Assembly (NCBI GenBank): GCA_024579835.1
Contig: CP102060.1
Coordinates: 372,001 to 436,000, forward strand
Length of the DNA: 64,000 nt
Source: Clostridiaceae bacterium HFYG-1003
GTDB taxonomy: Bacteria; Bacillota; Clostridia; Clostridiales; Clostridiaceae
Reading direction: 5' to 3'
How positions within the stretch are numbered: position 1 is the first letter of the stretch; each line of letters starts with the position of its first letter. The notes below the pieces were generated by a model. The model was not told the origin of the DNA. It did not search any database and saw only the letters and a program-made list of their open reading frames with translations. Shown piece after piece: positions 43,019-52,570 of the stretch. The position numbers and the translations under genes are program-made.

Positions 43019-45160
43019 TTGTCAAAAGCAACTATCGATCTCGATCGCTCACGACCTCAGGTTCAGGTGGAGCTCAGCCATCTGGATGGAGTCATTCAGA
43101 GACTGAATCAGGAAGTCGCGGACCTGGCCGGACAGAAGCAGAAACTCACGGAGTATCTGGTGGATTATCGCAAGCAGATGATCGAAGAAAATAAATTTGA
43201 TGAGGACATGCCGTTGGATGCATTTGATCATGAAATGTTCGCCAAGGAAGAGAACTTCAAAGCCGTTCTGCGGCGGATCAATGAACTCCAGGATCTCATC
43301 GACACTCCTTATTTCGGGAAGATCGCTTTTTCCGAAGGAAGTGACCAGGAAGAAATCTACATCGGCAAGTATGGTTTTATTGACCATGCCAGAATGGAGC
43401 CCCTCATCATCGACTGGCGGGCCCCTATTGCCACACTGTTCTATCATGGCGGCCTGGGACAGGCCAGCTATAAAACCCCGGCAGGTGACGCCCAGGCTGA
43501 GATTCTGGCCCGGCGCCAGTTCATCATCAAGGCTTCCCGCCTGCTCGGTATGTTCGACTCAGACGTTGAAGTAAGAGATGAAATTCTGCAGTATGTCCTG
43601 TCATCCAGTGCCGGAGAGAAGCTCAAGGACATCGTTATGACCATCCAGCGGGAGCAGGATGAAATCATCCGGCATCGCCCGCAGGGTGTCGCCGTGGTGA
43701 ACGGCATCGCCGGTTCAGGTAAGACGACCATCGCCCTGCACCGGGTCGCCTGGCTGCTGTACAATTACCGCAAGAAGCTGGAAGACAAGGTGCTGATCCT
43801 GGGCCCTAACAACATCTTTATGGAATACATTTCTCAGGTTCTGCCCACCCTGGGTGAAACCGGAGTTCGTCAGAACACCATGGTGGACTTTATGCTGGAA
43901 CTCCTCGCCGAGCCCAATCTGGATCTGCTCCCCCAGGAGGACTTTATTGAAGCCATTGCCTCCGGGGATGAGGATCTTTATCGGGATGCGGCCAGCAAAC
44001 GCTCGGAGGCCAGCTTTGACCGGATGGATCGGCTGGTGAAGGATCTGGAAGCATCGCTTTACCCGGAGCAGGACATTGTTTTCTTAGGGAAAGTCCTGAT
44101 GAGCCGGAATGAAATGCACCAGACCATGGCCCGCGATTTTGCCTACATGCCCCTGATTCCGCGTGCGCTGCGAATCAAGCGGGTCATTATTAACCGGATG
44201 CGCGAAGTCCGCAACCGGGAACTGCGGGAAATAGACCGCAGGTACCGGGACCTCCAGAAAAAGGTCGAGAGCGGGGCGACCCTCAATGAAGATGCATCAC
44301 TGTCACGCTGGCAAAGCGTACGCCAGCTTGTCGAGAAAGTTGTACAATTCCGGGAGCAGATCACTTATCTGGGAAAAGGCAGCATTCTGGAACTGTATCA
44401 GGCTGGCAATACGATGCGGATCCTGACCCATGAGGACCTGGCACCTATGCTGTATCTGAAGCATCGCCTTCAGGGCGTGAAGCTTCCCTACGAAGTCAAA
44501 TACCTGATCATCGATGAAGCCCAGGACCTGTCCCTGAATCATTTCCGCGTGATCAAGGAAATCACCGGCTGCGTCAACGCAACCATCGTCGGAGATCTCA
44601 ATCAGCGGCTGATTCAATGGGAGGATGCCGGATTCCTTGAACTGGGCCGTCTGTTTGAGGATGTCAGGATCTTTGAACTGAACAAGAGCTACCGCTCCAC
44701 GGATGAAATTGTGAAATACGCCGATACATTCCTGCCCAATGGAACATCCGAATCCCTGCGCAGCGGGGAGCCGGTCCAGGTGGAATCAGCGCCGGACCTT
44801 GCGTCGGCGGCGGCTCTGGTCAAGGCGCAGTATGCCCGGATGCGGGAAGACGGCGTGGAGTCCATCGCCATTCTGACTCGTGACCTGGACAGTGCGCAGG
44901 ACCTGCATCAGCTTCTGAAGAATGAAATCTACTATAAGTTCATCCGGACTGAGGATGGCGTGTATTCCTCCAGCACCCTGCTGTTATCGGCCTTCCTGGC
45001 CAAGGGCCTGGAATTTGACGGAGTCATTCTGGTGGATACCAGACCCAACCGCCCCAAACCGGACCTGGTCAAATACATCATGAGCACGCGTGCCCTGCAC
45101 CGTCTCCATGTGATTGAGACACAGAACGAAGACGTCAATTTCTCGGATGGTTCGAAGTAG
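43019..45160 (+). CDS. helD: HelD-type RNA polymerase recycling helicase (UvrD/Rep-like)
   Basis: The 713-residue protein has the HelD layout. A coiled-coil N-terminal arm (about 10-95) reaches into RNA polymerase, a split superfamily-1 domain has Walker A GIAGSGKTTIALHR near residue 226 and DEXX-box LIIDEAQDLS near residue 495, and an insertion carries RNELREIDRRYRDLQKK-type coiled coil. The closing motif KGLEFDGVILVD is typical of 1A helicases. It dislodges stalled polymerase. The start is probably TTG at 43019, eight bases after GGGGAGGA. Confidence 0.88.
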   Translation: MSKATIDLDRSRPQVQVELSHLDGVIQRLNQEVADLAGQKQKLTEYLVDYRKQMIEENKFDEDMPLDAFDHEMFAKEENFKAVLRRINELQDLIDTPYFGKIAFSEGSDQEEIYIGKYGFIDHARMEPLIIDWRAPIATLFYHGGLGQASYKTPAGDAQAEILARRQFIIKASRLLGMFDSDVEVRDEILQYVLSSSAGEKLKDIVMTIQREQDEIIRHRPQGVAVVNGIAGSGKTTIALHRVAWLLYNYRKKLEDKVLILGPNNIFMEYISQVLPTLGETGVRQNTMVDFMLELLAEPNLDLLPQEDFIEAIASGDEDLYRDAASKRSEASFDRMDRLVKDLEASLYPEQDIVFLGKVLMSRNEMHQTMARDFAYMPLIPRALRIKRVIINRMREVRNRELREIDRRYRDLQKKVESGATLNEDASLSRWQSVRQLVEKVVQFREQITYLGKGSILELYQAGNTMRILTHEDLAPMLYLKHRLQGVKLPYEVKYLIIDEAQDLSLNHFRVIKEITGCVNATIVGDLNQRLIQWEDAGFLELGRLFEDVRIFELNKSYRSTDEIVKYADTFLPNGTSESLRSGEPVQVESAPDLASAAALVKAQYARMREDGVESIAILTRDLDSAQDLHQLLKNEIYYKFIRTEDGVYSSSTLLLSAFLAKGLEFDGVILVDTRPNRPKPDLVKYIMSTRALHRLHVIETQNEDVNFSDGSK

Positions 45161-45229
45161 GCATATAAGCACTGCAAAGAGAACTTCATGACTTTCATCC
45201 CGCCTCTCAATAGAGAGGGATGAAACAAT

Positions 45230-45275
45230 AAGGCGGCCCCTGTCGTATCCTGAGGATATAACAGGGGCCGCCTTT
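45230..45275 (+). terminator. Terminator after helD
   Basis: AAGGCGGCCCCTGT pairs perfectly with ACAGGGGCCGCCTT around a 17-base loop. It is preceded by AATA and followed by TGCG with a short T-run, so termination may be weak despite the strong stem. Confidence 0.7.
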
Positions 45276-45351
45276 GCGAATGCAAATATAACATTTATAG
45301 AATACAGCCAAATTCAGATGGGATTGCGGATCATTGGTCTGGTTTGAGCAT

Positions 45352-45933
45352 TTACTGCCTGCTCACCCGGAGGGACAGCACAGAGAGAAACAGCTTGGAC
45401 TGAATGAGCTGATCCAGATCGACTTCGAAGGGACTGCCCCAGGAGCTGACGTGGAGCATGGCCCGATCGGCCTCGAGGTCCAGTCCGGTGATCAGGACCC
45501 AGTGATTTTTAAAGTCCCGGCGATAAACAGCGCCGGGGCGGTTGGGTCCCATGAGCAGGGGCAGGGGATGATCCGTCTCCAGGGAGCTGATGATGAGGCG
45601 CAGGACGCGTTCCCGCCCCTTCGGGCTATGCCGGAAGAGGGTTTGCCGGATAGGATCCAGGTGAAAGCCGGAGCGCTCAAACAGGCGTCTGGCCCCTCGG
45701 ATAAACTGCTGGGGAAGTACCACCGGTCCGCTCAGGAAGCGGGTGATCAATTCCTGGAGGCGGGTTATGTCCGACTGGTTCAGGCGGAGGTTGCGGTACC
45801 AGGCATACAGGTTGGCCAGTGCCACCGGTCCGCAGCCCGTCTGCAGCTGATACTTCTGGGGAAACCACATCTGACTGCCTCCATAGCTCTCCAGAGAAAT
45901 GTCAAAAGGACGGCTTAAGCGATAAGATCTCAT
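45352..45933 (-). CDS. C39-like cysteine peptidase-fold protein
   Basis: The 193-residue protein has a papain-type core: the cysteine in QTGCGPVALANLYAW near residue 34 and the histidine in NHWVLITGLD near residue 143, with a SSWGSP segment after it. This is the pattern of C39-like or butirosin-BtrH-type proteins. There is no signal peptide or membrane helix. Its start overlaps the stop of the CDF transporter gene by four bases (ATGA). The substrate is unknown; a peptidase or transferase role both fit. Confidence 0.6.
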   Translation of the reverse strand: MRSYRLSRPFDISLESYGGSQMWFPQKYQLQTGCGPVALANLYAWYRNLRLNQSDITRLQELITRFLSGPVVLPQQFIRGARRLFERSGFHLDPIRQTLFRHSPKGRERVLRLIISSLETDHPLPLLMGPNRPGAVYRRDFKNHWVLITGLDLEADRAMLHVSSWGSPFEVDLDQLIQSKLFLSVLSLRVSRQ

Positions 45934-47099
45934 GATTTACTCCAGCCGTGACTCATGAGGTTGTGTACCTCGAGGTGAAGGTCAGGTTCCAGCTGATGAT
46001 CCCGGACAATCTGCTCAGCAACTCGCTGAGTGGAGGCCAGATCAGTTTCCGGGTCTACTACCAGTTCAGCGATGTATCGGGTCTCGTGCTCGCGCAGTCT
46101 CACATCATGGAGCGAGCGAACGCCATCGACCTGGAGGAGTTCATCCCTGAGATGACGGACGATGGCCACTTTTTTCTCGTCCGCCATCCGGATCGGATCC
46201 ATATGGATTACCAGTTCTACGTCGAGTTCGCGTAGGACCCGTTTTTCCAGATCATCAATAATGTCATGAATTTCGGTTACGGAGATGTCATCCCGCACCT
46301 CGACATGAGTGGTGGCAAAAACCGTACTAGGTCCGTAATTATGGGTCACCGTATCATGAACTCCAAAAACTTCTTCGTTGCTCAGGAGGATTTGATTCAT
46401 CCGTTCAATCAGCTCTTCGTCGGCCTGAGTCCCAAGCAGGGGATTCAAGGTTTCCCGAATCAGCTCCCAGGCACTTTTCACGATCATGCCGGCGACAAAC
46501 AATCCAATGTAGCCGTCAATTTCGATATGGCTGAAGTGGGAAAACAGGAGCCCGGCCACGACGGTGGAGGAGATCATGACGTCTCCTTTGGCATCCAGGG
46601 CAGATGCCTTGAGCGCCGAGGAGTTGATTTTATTTCCAATAGTATGATTGAAACCGGAGATCCAGATTTTTGAGAAGATGGAGACAATCAGCAGGATGAT
46701 AGGAATCCAGCGGAATTCCAGCGGGGTGGGGTTTAAGATTCGCCGGACAGACGTCACAAGAAACTGGATGCCGACGTAGAGTACCAGCACCGAGACAATC
46801 AGGCCGGAAAAATATTCAATCCGTCCGTGGCCATAGGGGTGTCCTTCATCAGCGGGGCGGTTGCCCAGGCGGAAGCCGATCATGGTAATCAGGGATGAGG
46901 CAGTATCCGACAGGTTGTTGAACGCATCGGCGATGACGGAGATACTGTTCATCAACAGACCCACCGTGAGCTTCAGTCCAAACAGGGCAATATTGACAAG
47001 AATACCCACCGCCGAACCCAGATAACCGTATTTTTCCCGTACGGCCGGATCCTGAACATTGTCACTCTTAATAAAACGCTTAATTAAAAAATCAGTCAT
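45930..47099 (-). CDS. Cation diffusion facilitator (CDF) transporter
   Basis: The 389-residue protein has six membrane helices and a C-terminal cytosolic domain, plus an extra 70-residue extension beyond the usual CDF end. The metal-site residues of helix 2 read IADAFNNLSDT and of helix 5 SALDAKGDV. The NNLSD pattern, with asparagine in place of the first histidine or aspartate of zinc-type CDFs, is often linked to Mn2+ or mixed selectivity, but I cannot fix the metal. It exports divalent cations in exchange for protons. It is translationally coupled to the C39-like gene. Confidence 0.88.
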   Translation of the reverse strand: MTDFLIKRFIKSDNVQDPAVREKYGYLGSAVGILVNIALFGLKLTVGLLMNSISVIADAFNNLSDTASSLITMIGFRLGNRPADEGHPYGHGRIEYFSGLIVSVLVLYVGIQFLVTSVRRILNPTPLEFRWIPIILLIVSIFSKIWISGFNHTIGNKINSSALKASALDAKGDVMISSTVVAGLLFSHFSHIEIDGYIGLFVAGMIVKSAWELIRETLNPLLGTQADEELIERMNQILLSNEEVFGVHDTVTHNYGPSTVFATTHVEVRDDISVTEIHDIIDDLEKRVLRELDVELVIHMDPIRMADEKKVAIVRHLRDELLQVDGVRSLHDVRLREHETRYIAELVVDPETDLASTQRVAEQIVRDHQLEPDLHLEVHNLMSHGWSKS

Positions 47100-47330
47100 G
47101 GGTTCCTCTTTTCACGATACCAGGTGGATCTTTATTTTTGACGGGCAGTGCCCAGTCCAATTATTTCACTATAGCACACGTGAGATATCATACCCGTCTC
47201 CAGGGCGAGAATTCAAGGAAAATTAACGGCATGATGGAGAGAATCAATCTCAGGAGGGGCCTTTGTTTGCTATACTGGTACTGTATGAAAAGAGGCTGAA
47301 TAAAGCCCGGAAAGAAACAGGAGGAAGATT

Positions 47331-48617
47331 ATGACGAAGAAAGAACTGGCACAGGATCTGATGGACTTTTTGCATCGCGGCTCCAGCGCCTACCAGGCGG
47401 TGGCGGACATCGCCGATACTTTGGAGCGCGCGGGCTACCGGGAACTGAAAGGAGACGCGGACTGGTCCGTAAAAGAAGGGGATAAAGTTTACTACATCAA
47501 GAACGGATCCTCGATCTTCGCAGTGGACCTTGGAGCAGGCACCTATCACAATGGATTCCGGCTGATCGGTTCCCATTCCGATTCGCCCTCCTTTCGGATC
47601 AAGCCAAACTGCGAAATGCGTTCAGAAGGTTTCGTTCGTCTGAATACAGAAGTTTATGGCGGCCCGATCCTGAACACCTGGTTTGACCGGCCCTTGTCGG
47701 TAGCCGGACGGGTCGCGGTGAAATCGAATGACCCCATGGCCCCCCAGCTGATGAATATTGATCTGGAGCGTCCGGTGCTCTATATTCCCAATCCAGCCAT
47801 CCACATGAACCGGGAAGTCAACAAGGGCGTTGAACTGAATCCTCAGACTCAGGTGCTTCCAATTGTCTGCCTGGAAGAAACAGCCACGGAAGAAAAGATC
47901 TTCCAGCAGCTGATTGCCCAGAAGCTGGAGATTGAGGTTGAGGACATTCTCGATTACGAACTGTACCTCTATGAGACAGCCAGGGGAGAACTGGTCGGAC
48001 TCAAGGAAGAATTTATCTCCTCCAAGCGCATGGATAATCTGGCTATGGCCCATGCTTCCTTGAAAGCAATGCTGGAAACCACCGGAAAGGGAATCCGCGT
48101 GGCAGCGGTTTACGACAACGAAGAAGTCGGATCGCGCACCAAGCAGGGAGCCGGTGCCCCCACTCTGGCCCATCTTCTGGAGCGGCTCGTCTATGCCCTG
48201 GGCGGCTCACGGGCGGACTACCTCCAGGCTCTGGAAAAATCTTTCATGGTCTCCGCGGACCTGGCTCACGCGGTTCATCCCAACTTCAGTGAATTCGCCG
48301 ATCCGACCAACCGGCCGCGCATGAATCAGGGACCGGTGATCAAGATCGCCGCCAATCAGAGTTACACCTCGGATGCTCAGTCCACCGCTGTGTTCAAGGC
48401 GATTTGTGAAAAAGCCGGCGTTCCCTGTCAGACCTATGTGAACCGCTCTGATAAATCCGGCGGCTCAACCATCGGCCCCATCTCTTCCACGGTCCTGCCG
48501 ATCCGTTCCGTCGACATTGGCAATGCGATCCTGGGCATGCACTCCATCCGCGAACTGGCCGGAGTCGATGACCACTGGTTTGTTTACCAAGCATTCAAAG
48601 TTTTTTACGGGAATTAA
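47331..48617 (+). CDS. apeB: M18 family aminopeptidase
   Basis: The 428-residue protein is a two-zinc aminopeptidase of the aspartyl-aminopeptidase family. The zinc ligands and catalytic acids are visible in GSHSDSPSFRIKP near residue 83, YDNEEVGSRTKQGA near residue 262, and SADLAHAVHPNFSEF near residue 310. The closing HSIRELAGVDD near residue 404 supplies the last histidine. It trims N-terminal acidic or neutral residues from peptides. The ATG follows AGGAGGAAG. It is followed by desulfoferrodoxin 48 bases later. Confidence 0.9.
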   Translation: MTKKELAQDLMDFLHRGSSAYQAVADIADTLERAGYRELKGDADWSVKEGDKVYYIKNGSSIFAVDLGAGTYHNGFRLIGSHSDSPSFRIKPNCEMRSEGFVRLNTEVYGGPILNTWFDRPLSVAGRVAVKSNDPMAPQLMNIDLERPVLYIPNPAIHMNREVNKGVELNPQTQVLPIVCLEETATEEKIFQQLIAQKLEIEVEDILDYELYLYETARGELVGLKEEFISSKRMDNLAMAHASLKAMLETTGKGIRVAAVYDNEEVGSRTKQGAGAPTLAHLLERLVYALGGSRADYLQALEKSFMVSADLAHAVHPNFSEFADPTNRPRMNQGPVIKIAANQSYTSDAQSTAVFKAICEKAGVPCQTYVNRSDKSGGSTIGPISSTVLPIRSVDIGNAILGMHSIRELAGVDDHWFVYQAFKVFYGN

Positions 48618-48665
48618 GGCTATAATAGAGACAGTACTAATCCACGATTTCAAGGAGGAGATATA

Positions 48666-49058
48666 ATGGCAATTGAAGTAAAAGAAATCTACAAATGCAA
48701 TGTATGCGGCAATGTGGTTGAGGTTTTGCTCGCCGGAGGCGGCGCATTGGTATGCTGCGGAGAGGAAATGAAACTGCTCAAGGAGAACACAGTGGACGCT
48801 GCTCTGGAAAAACACGTTCCGGTTATTGAAGCTGCTGAAGGCGGCGTATGGGTGAAAGTTGGATCTGTGGCTCATCCCATGCTCCCGGAACATTGGATTT
48901 CCACCATTGAAGTTCTCACCAAAAACGGTCAGGTACTGCGCCAGGATCTCAACCCCGGCGATGCACCGCAGGCCTTCTTCCAGGTCGCCATTGACGAAGT
49001 GGAACTTGCCAGAGAATACTGCAACCTGCATGGACTCTGGGTCAAAGCCAACGCTTAA
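48666..49058 (+). CDS. dfx: Desulfoferrodoxin (superoxide reductase)
   Basis: The 130-residue protein reduces superoxide to peroxide without making oxygen, which suits an anaerobe. The N-terminal desulforedoxin domain has its iron ligands in CNVCGN and the CCG pair near residues 10-33. The catalytic iron site is built by EKHVP near residue 50, the HPM and EHWI histidines near residues 75-81, and CNLHGLW near residue 120. An AAGGAGG site precedes the ATG and a TATAAT box lies at 48621-48626. Electrons would come from a rubredoxin or a ferredoxin not found in this window. Confidence 0.95.
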   Translation: MAIEVKEIYKCNVCGNVVEVLLAGGGALVCCGEEMKLLKENTVDAALEKHVPVIEAAEGGVWVKVGSVAHPMLPEHWISTIEVLTKNGQVLRQDLNPGDAPQAFFQVAIDEVELAREYCNLHGLWVKANA

Positions 49059-49082
49059 TCACGAGAAAGACCACATATGGAC

Positions 49083-49113
49083 AAGGCAGGGGAGCCAACG
49101 CTTCCCTGCCTTT
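49083..49113 (+). terminator. Terminator after dfx
   Basis: AAGGCAGGGGAGC pairs with GCTTCCCTGCCTT with one mismatch and is followed by TCATG. Confidence 0.6.
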
Positions 49114-49254
49114 CATGTGACATCATAATCCAGGCAGCAATCCAGAAACTGCTGCACGGAGCTGCCCTCAGACTTCCTTTTGATCTGTGCCGCCTCCCAA
49201 TTGTCTCGAGGACTGGTGCACTCAGTATTTCCATTTTTGAGAAACGGGGTAACA

Positions 49255-49635
49255 ATGAAAAAAATTATCAGCAGGGAATCCATTGGCTTTTTTACCATCA
49301 GTCTGACTGTCTTTCTGGTGGGGGCGGATTTCCCGCCGCCTGCCGGTTTCTGGATCATCGGGCTGATCCTCCTGGTATTCACCTTAATTCAGGCACGATT
49401 TCTCGGTTGGCTGGTGCCCCGGATCCGGCGGGAGAGAACGTTCCGGCAGACCATGCTGTTCTATCTGACCAGCGCCCTGGTTCTGGCCGCGCCGTTTTTC
49501 GTTCCGATCGATACCTTGACCCAGCGCTTTCCCTGGATCATACTGAGCCTGATCGCGGGATTTCTTTTCGGAGCGTTTGTGTGGCTGGTTCACTGGCTGA
49601 TGATGACCCGGTATCAAAATCAGTGGCAGGAGTAA
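49255..49635 (+). CDS. Small four-helix membrane protein
   Basis: The 126-residue protein has four hydrophobic helices near residues 10-24, 31-47, 69-83 and 93-113. Positively charged loops (RIRRERTFR) lie between the second and third. I recognise no family. The ATG at 49255 has a weak ACGGGG site. A frame extending left to 49180 would run into the dfx terminator region and lacks a site. It is a separate small unit in the same orientation as its neighbours. Confidence 0.6.
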   Translation: MKKIISRESIGFFTISLTVFLVGADFPPPAGFWIIGLILLVFTLIQARFLGWLVPRIRRERTFRQTMLFYLTSALVLAAPFFVPIDTLTQRFPWIILSLIAGFLFGAFVWLVHWLMMTRYQNQWQE

Positions 49636-49739
49636 TGAACTCTTCATTCTGTTTTAATCGATCTGTGTTATGATGTGAATCAACATGAATCATAATCATT
49701 AAGTTAGACCGAGAATCATTATGTATGGAGGAGATGTCT

Positions 49740-50261
49740 GTGGATTTCCTGTTTTTTTTAATTATCATCATTAGTATTATCTCCTGGATTGGCGGTGCCG
49801 GAAAGGCCAGCCGGACCGGGGGCCAATACCGAGGCTATCAAAAGCCCAATCAGCCGGGAGGGCTCATTAATCCGCCGTCAGCCACCACTCAGCCAAGACA
49901 GGCAGCTCAGGCAAAGACCAGCTGGCAGGACCTGGAGAAGCGGCTGAATGATTCCCTCCAGAATTCAACCCACGTCGGACGCAGAGCGGCTGAAAAAGCC
50001 CAGGCTTCCAAATTTTCCAATTCAGCCATGAAATCGGACAGTACCATGCGCGGCAACAACAGTCCCCTGGTTAAGTCAACCTTCCATAATCATGAGGAAG
50101 CCTCCGGCTATTTGCGCGATGAAATGACGGAATCCAGAGTCCTGTGGGCACAGAACCGCCAGCAGATGCAGCGGGTCAATCAGGATTTCAATCAGTTTGT
50201 AGCCCACCAGCATGAACAGATCCGCCGCATGATGCAGGATGCCCGGTCCGTTGACCGGTAA
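49740..50261 (+). CDS. Membrane-anchored protein with charged soluble domain
   Basis: The 173-residue protein has one N-terminal membrane helix (FLFFLIIIISIISWI, residues 3-18), a Gly/Pro/Gln-rich linker, and a polar, partly coiled-coil C-terminal part (about 85-173). I do not recognise a family. It starts at GTG 49740, six bases after GGAGGAG. An ATG at 49725 would start before the ribosome site. It probably sits in the membrane with its bulk in the cytosol. Confidence 0.6.
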   Translation: MDFLFFLIIIISIISWIGGAGKASRTGGQYRGYQKPNQPGGLINPPSATTQPRQAAQAKTSWQDLEKRLNDSLQNSTHVGRRAAEKAQASKFSNSAMKSDSTMRGNNSPLVKSTFHNHEEASGYLRDEMTESRVLWAQNRQQMQRVNQDFNQFVAHQHEQIRRMMQDARSVDR

Positions 50262-50271
50262 CTTGGATATT

Positions 50272-50319
50272 GAACAACATAAAAAAACTGGAGCATTGAT
50301 GGCTCCAGTTTTTTTATGT
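50272..50319. terminator. Strong bidirectional terminator
   Basis: ACAACATAAAAAAACTGGAGC pairs with its reverse complement over about 20 bases around ATTGATG, giving T-runs on both strands. It serves the gene at 49740 and, in the other direction, the prfC transcript. Confidence 0.85.
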
Positions 50320-50334
50320 TGTTTGGGGTTAGAA

Positions 50335-50403
50335 ACTTCATCCAGGACTTCATCCCGGACTTCATCCAGGACTTCATCCAGGACTAAGTCCAAGACTGCA
50401 TCC
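50335..50403. repeat. Tandem 12-bp units beside prfC
   Basis: Five and a half copies of ACTTCATCCAGG and variants lie between the terminator and the 3' end of prfC. The first four are nearly identical and the last two are degenerate. The unit is a multiple of three, which keeps a minus-strand frame open as LDEV repeats, but no start site or ribosome site supports translation. Confidence 0.9.
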
Positions 50404-50454
50404 TTTGCTTTGATCCAAGTCCTGGATAAAAGTGAAATGGCAGATCGGATACCC

Positions 50455-52041
50455 TTAGCTGCCCAGGGCAGACAGAACCAGTCCCTTATTGTGGTCCAGA
50501 GCCCAGGCGATGCCCCACTCGTTGGAGAAAATGATGACATGACGGCCTTTGGAGTCAACCAGGCGCTTGGAGTCAGAGGTCAGAGACAACGCTTCCGGAT
50601 CCTTATCCCAGTGCTCAATCCAGCGGACATGGCAGTAGGAGAGCTGATCCAGGCGAATGTCGACGCCATACTCATTTTTAAGTCGGTATTCCAGAACTTC
50701 AAACTGCAGGACACCCACTACACCGGCGATGATTTCTTCCATTCCGGCATAGTCTTCTTTATAAACCTGGATAGCGCCTTCCTGGGCCACCTGAGTGATT
50801 CCCTTGACGAACTGCTTGCGCTTCATGGTGTCCACCGGCCGGATCCGGGCATAATGTTCCGGGGCAAATGCCGGGATGGGATCAAATTTAAACTTATTGG
50901 ACGCCGGGCAGAGCGTATCTCCAATGGAGAAAATGCCCGGATCGAATACACCGATGATGTCGCCGGCATAAGCTTCTTCGACAATTTCACGGTCCTGCGC
51001 CAGGAACTGCTGGGGCTGTGCCAGTTTAATCTTGCCCTTGCCTTCCATATGGAATACTTCCATGCCCCGTTCAAATTTCCCGGATACGATTCGCATAAAG
51101 GCGATTCGGTCGCGGTGAGCCGGGTTCATGTTGGCCTGAATTTTAAAAACGAAGGCCGAGAAGAATGGATCAAAGGGATGGATGGATCCCTGATCGGAAT
51201 TTCGTTTCAGCGGAGCCTGTGTCAGCTTGAGGAAATGTTCCAGGAAGGGTTCTACACCGAAGTTAGTCAGGGCAGAACCAAAGAAGACCGGAGACAGTTC
51301 CCCTTTGGAGACGGCTTCGAAATTGAAATCATCGCCGGCGATGTCCATCAGCTCGATGTCTTCTTTGAGCTTATCCAGCTGATGCGGCGCGATATGGGCC
51401 CGTTCTGACTCATTGTTCAGATCAATGATTTCGGTATCGGCTTCCTTGGATCCGTGCTTTCCGCCGGAGAACAGGAGGACTCGTTCCGCTTCACGTTCAT
51501 ACACGCCGGAAAATTCCTTGCCGGAACCCAGGGGCCAGTTCATGGGATAAGTCCGGATGCCGAGGACATCCTCGATTTCCTGCATCAGCTCAAAGGGATC
51601 CCGGGCTTCCCGGTCCATTTTATTGACAAAGGTAAAAACCGGGATTCCCCGCAGGGAACAGACCTGGAACAGCTTCTTCGTCTGTTCCTCCACGCCTTTG
51701 GCTCCGTCAATGACCATGACCGCTGAATCCGCCGCCATCAGGGTCCGGTAGGTATCCTCCGAGAAGTCCTGATGTCCGGGAGTATCCAGAATGTTGATGC
51801 AGAATCCGTCGTAGTTAAACTGCATGACGGAGGAGGTTACGGAGATTCCCCTCTGTTTTTCGATTTCCATCCAGTCACTGGTTGCGTGGCGGGCAGCCTT
51901 GCGTGCTTTGACCGAACCGGCCTCCCGGATCGCGCCTCCGTACAGCAGCAATTTTTCCGTCAGTGTCGTTTTACCGGCATCCGGATGGGATATGATGGCA
52001 AACGTTCGCCGTCTTTCTATTTCCTTACGTATATCGTCCAT
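50455..52041 (-). CDS. prfC: Peptide chain release factor 3
   Basis: The 528-residue GTPase recycles release factors 1 and 2 from the ribosome after termination. The G domain has the P-loop HPDAGKTT near residue 19, DTPGHQDF near residue 90, and NKMD near residue 144. The RF3-specific domain with QLSYCHVRWIEH near residue 475 closes it, at full length for the family. The ATG has a GGAGGTTT-like site on the minus strand. Confidence 0.95.
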   Translation of the reverse strand: MDDIRKEIERRRTFAIISHPDAGKTTLTEKLLLYGGAIREAGSVKARKAARHATSDWMEIEKQRGISVTSSVMQFNYDGFCINILDTPGHQDFSEDTYRTLMAADSAVMVIDGAKGVEEQTKKLFQVCSLRGIPVFTFVNKMDREARDPFELMQEIEDVLGIRTYPMNWPLGSGKEFSGVYEREAERVLLFSGGKHGSKEADTEIIDLNNESERAHIAPHQLDKLKEDIELMDIAGDDFNFEAVSKGELSPVFFGSALTNFGVEPFLEHFLKLTQAPLKRNSDQGSIHPFDPFFSAFVFKIQANMNPAHRDRIAFMRIVSGKFERGMEVFHMEGKGKIKLAQPQQFLAQDREIVEEAYAGDIIGVFDPGIFSIGDTLCPASNKFKFDPIPAFAPEHYARIRPVDTMKRKQFVKGITQVAQEGAIQVYKEDYAGMEEIIAGVVGVLQFEVLEYRLKNEYGVDIRLDQLSYCHVRWIEHWDKDPEALSLTSDSKRLVDSKGRHVIIFSNEWGIAWALDHNKGLVLSALGS

Positions 52042-52570
52042 GGGAAACCTCCCGATTTCATAGTCACAGTTCTAAAAAAAATCAAACATTACAAGTATAT
52101 ACGAAATAAGGATTAAAAAAAAGTGGATTTCGTAAACAGGCTGTTTCCCGATCTGATTCCGGTAGGACATGGATAGCGTGTGGAAATGATCGGGAAATTG
52201 TCAGTAAGTGGTTGGAAAGTGATCGGATGTTTTCGGCTGGCTCAGGACTGCTGGTTCAGGATTGCTGGTTAAGTACTGCTGGTTTAAAAAAGTTCATTAT
52301 TTCTGTTGGAAAAGAAAAAAATGAGAACATTTTATATCGAATGAGCACTAAAGAGCTTAATTTAGTAAAATAAACGTATAAATTTCGAGTGATTTATGAT
52401 GTTGCGATCACACTTGATTGAGCCGGGGAAGAAGGTGAAGATCGGCTTGGTCGCCATCTCACCCTTGACTGAGCCGACACGACTTTCTGAAGGAAACCTG
52501 CGGTGTGGTCAGGATCCGGATCTCATCGACGAATTGTTCGATTTAAATAAAAACAAGGAGTGACTACAGG
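52042..52570. other. Intergenic region with repeats before the haem module
   Basis: About 530 bases. Three and a half 14-bp units of the form CTGGTTCAGGATTG lie at 52237-52285. TCACACTTGATTGAGCCG at 52408-52425 recurs as TCACCCTTGACTGAGCCG at 52459-52476. The AT-rich stretch 52280-52395 probably contains the promoter of the haem module. No gene is seen. Confidence 0.5.

Noticed and set aside
50076-50558. Minus-strand frame with LDEV repeats
   Set aside because: It is created by the 12-bp repeats, crosses a strong terminator, and overlaps real genes on the other strand.
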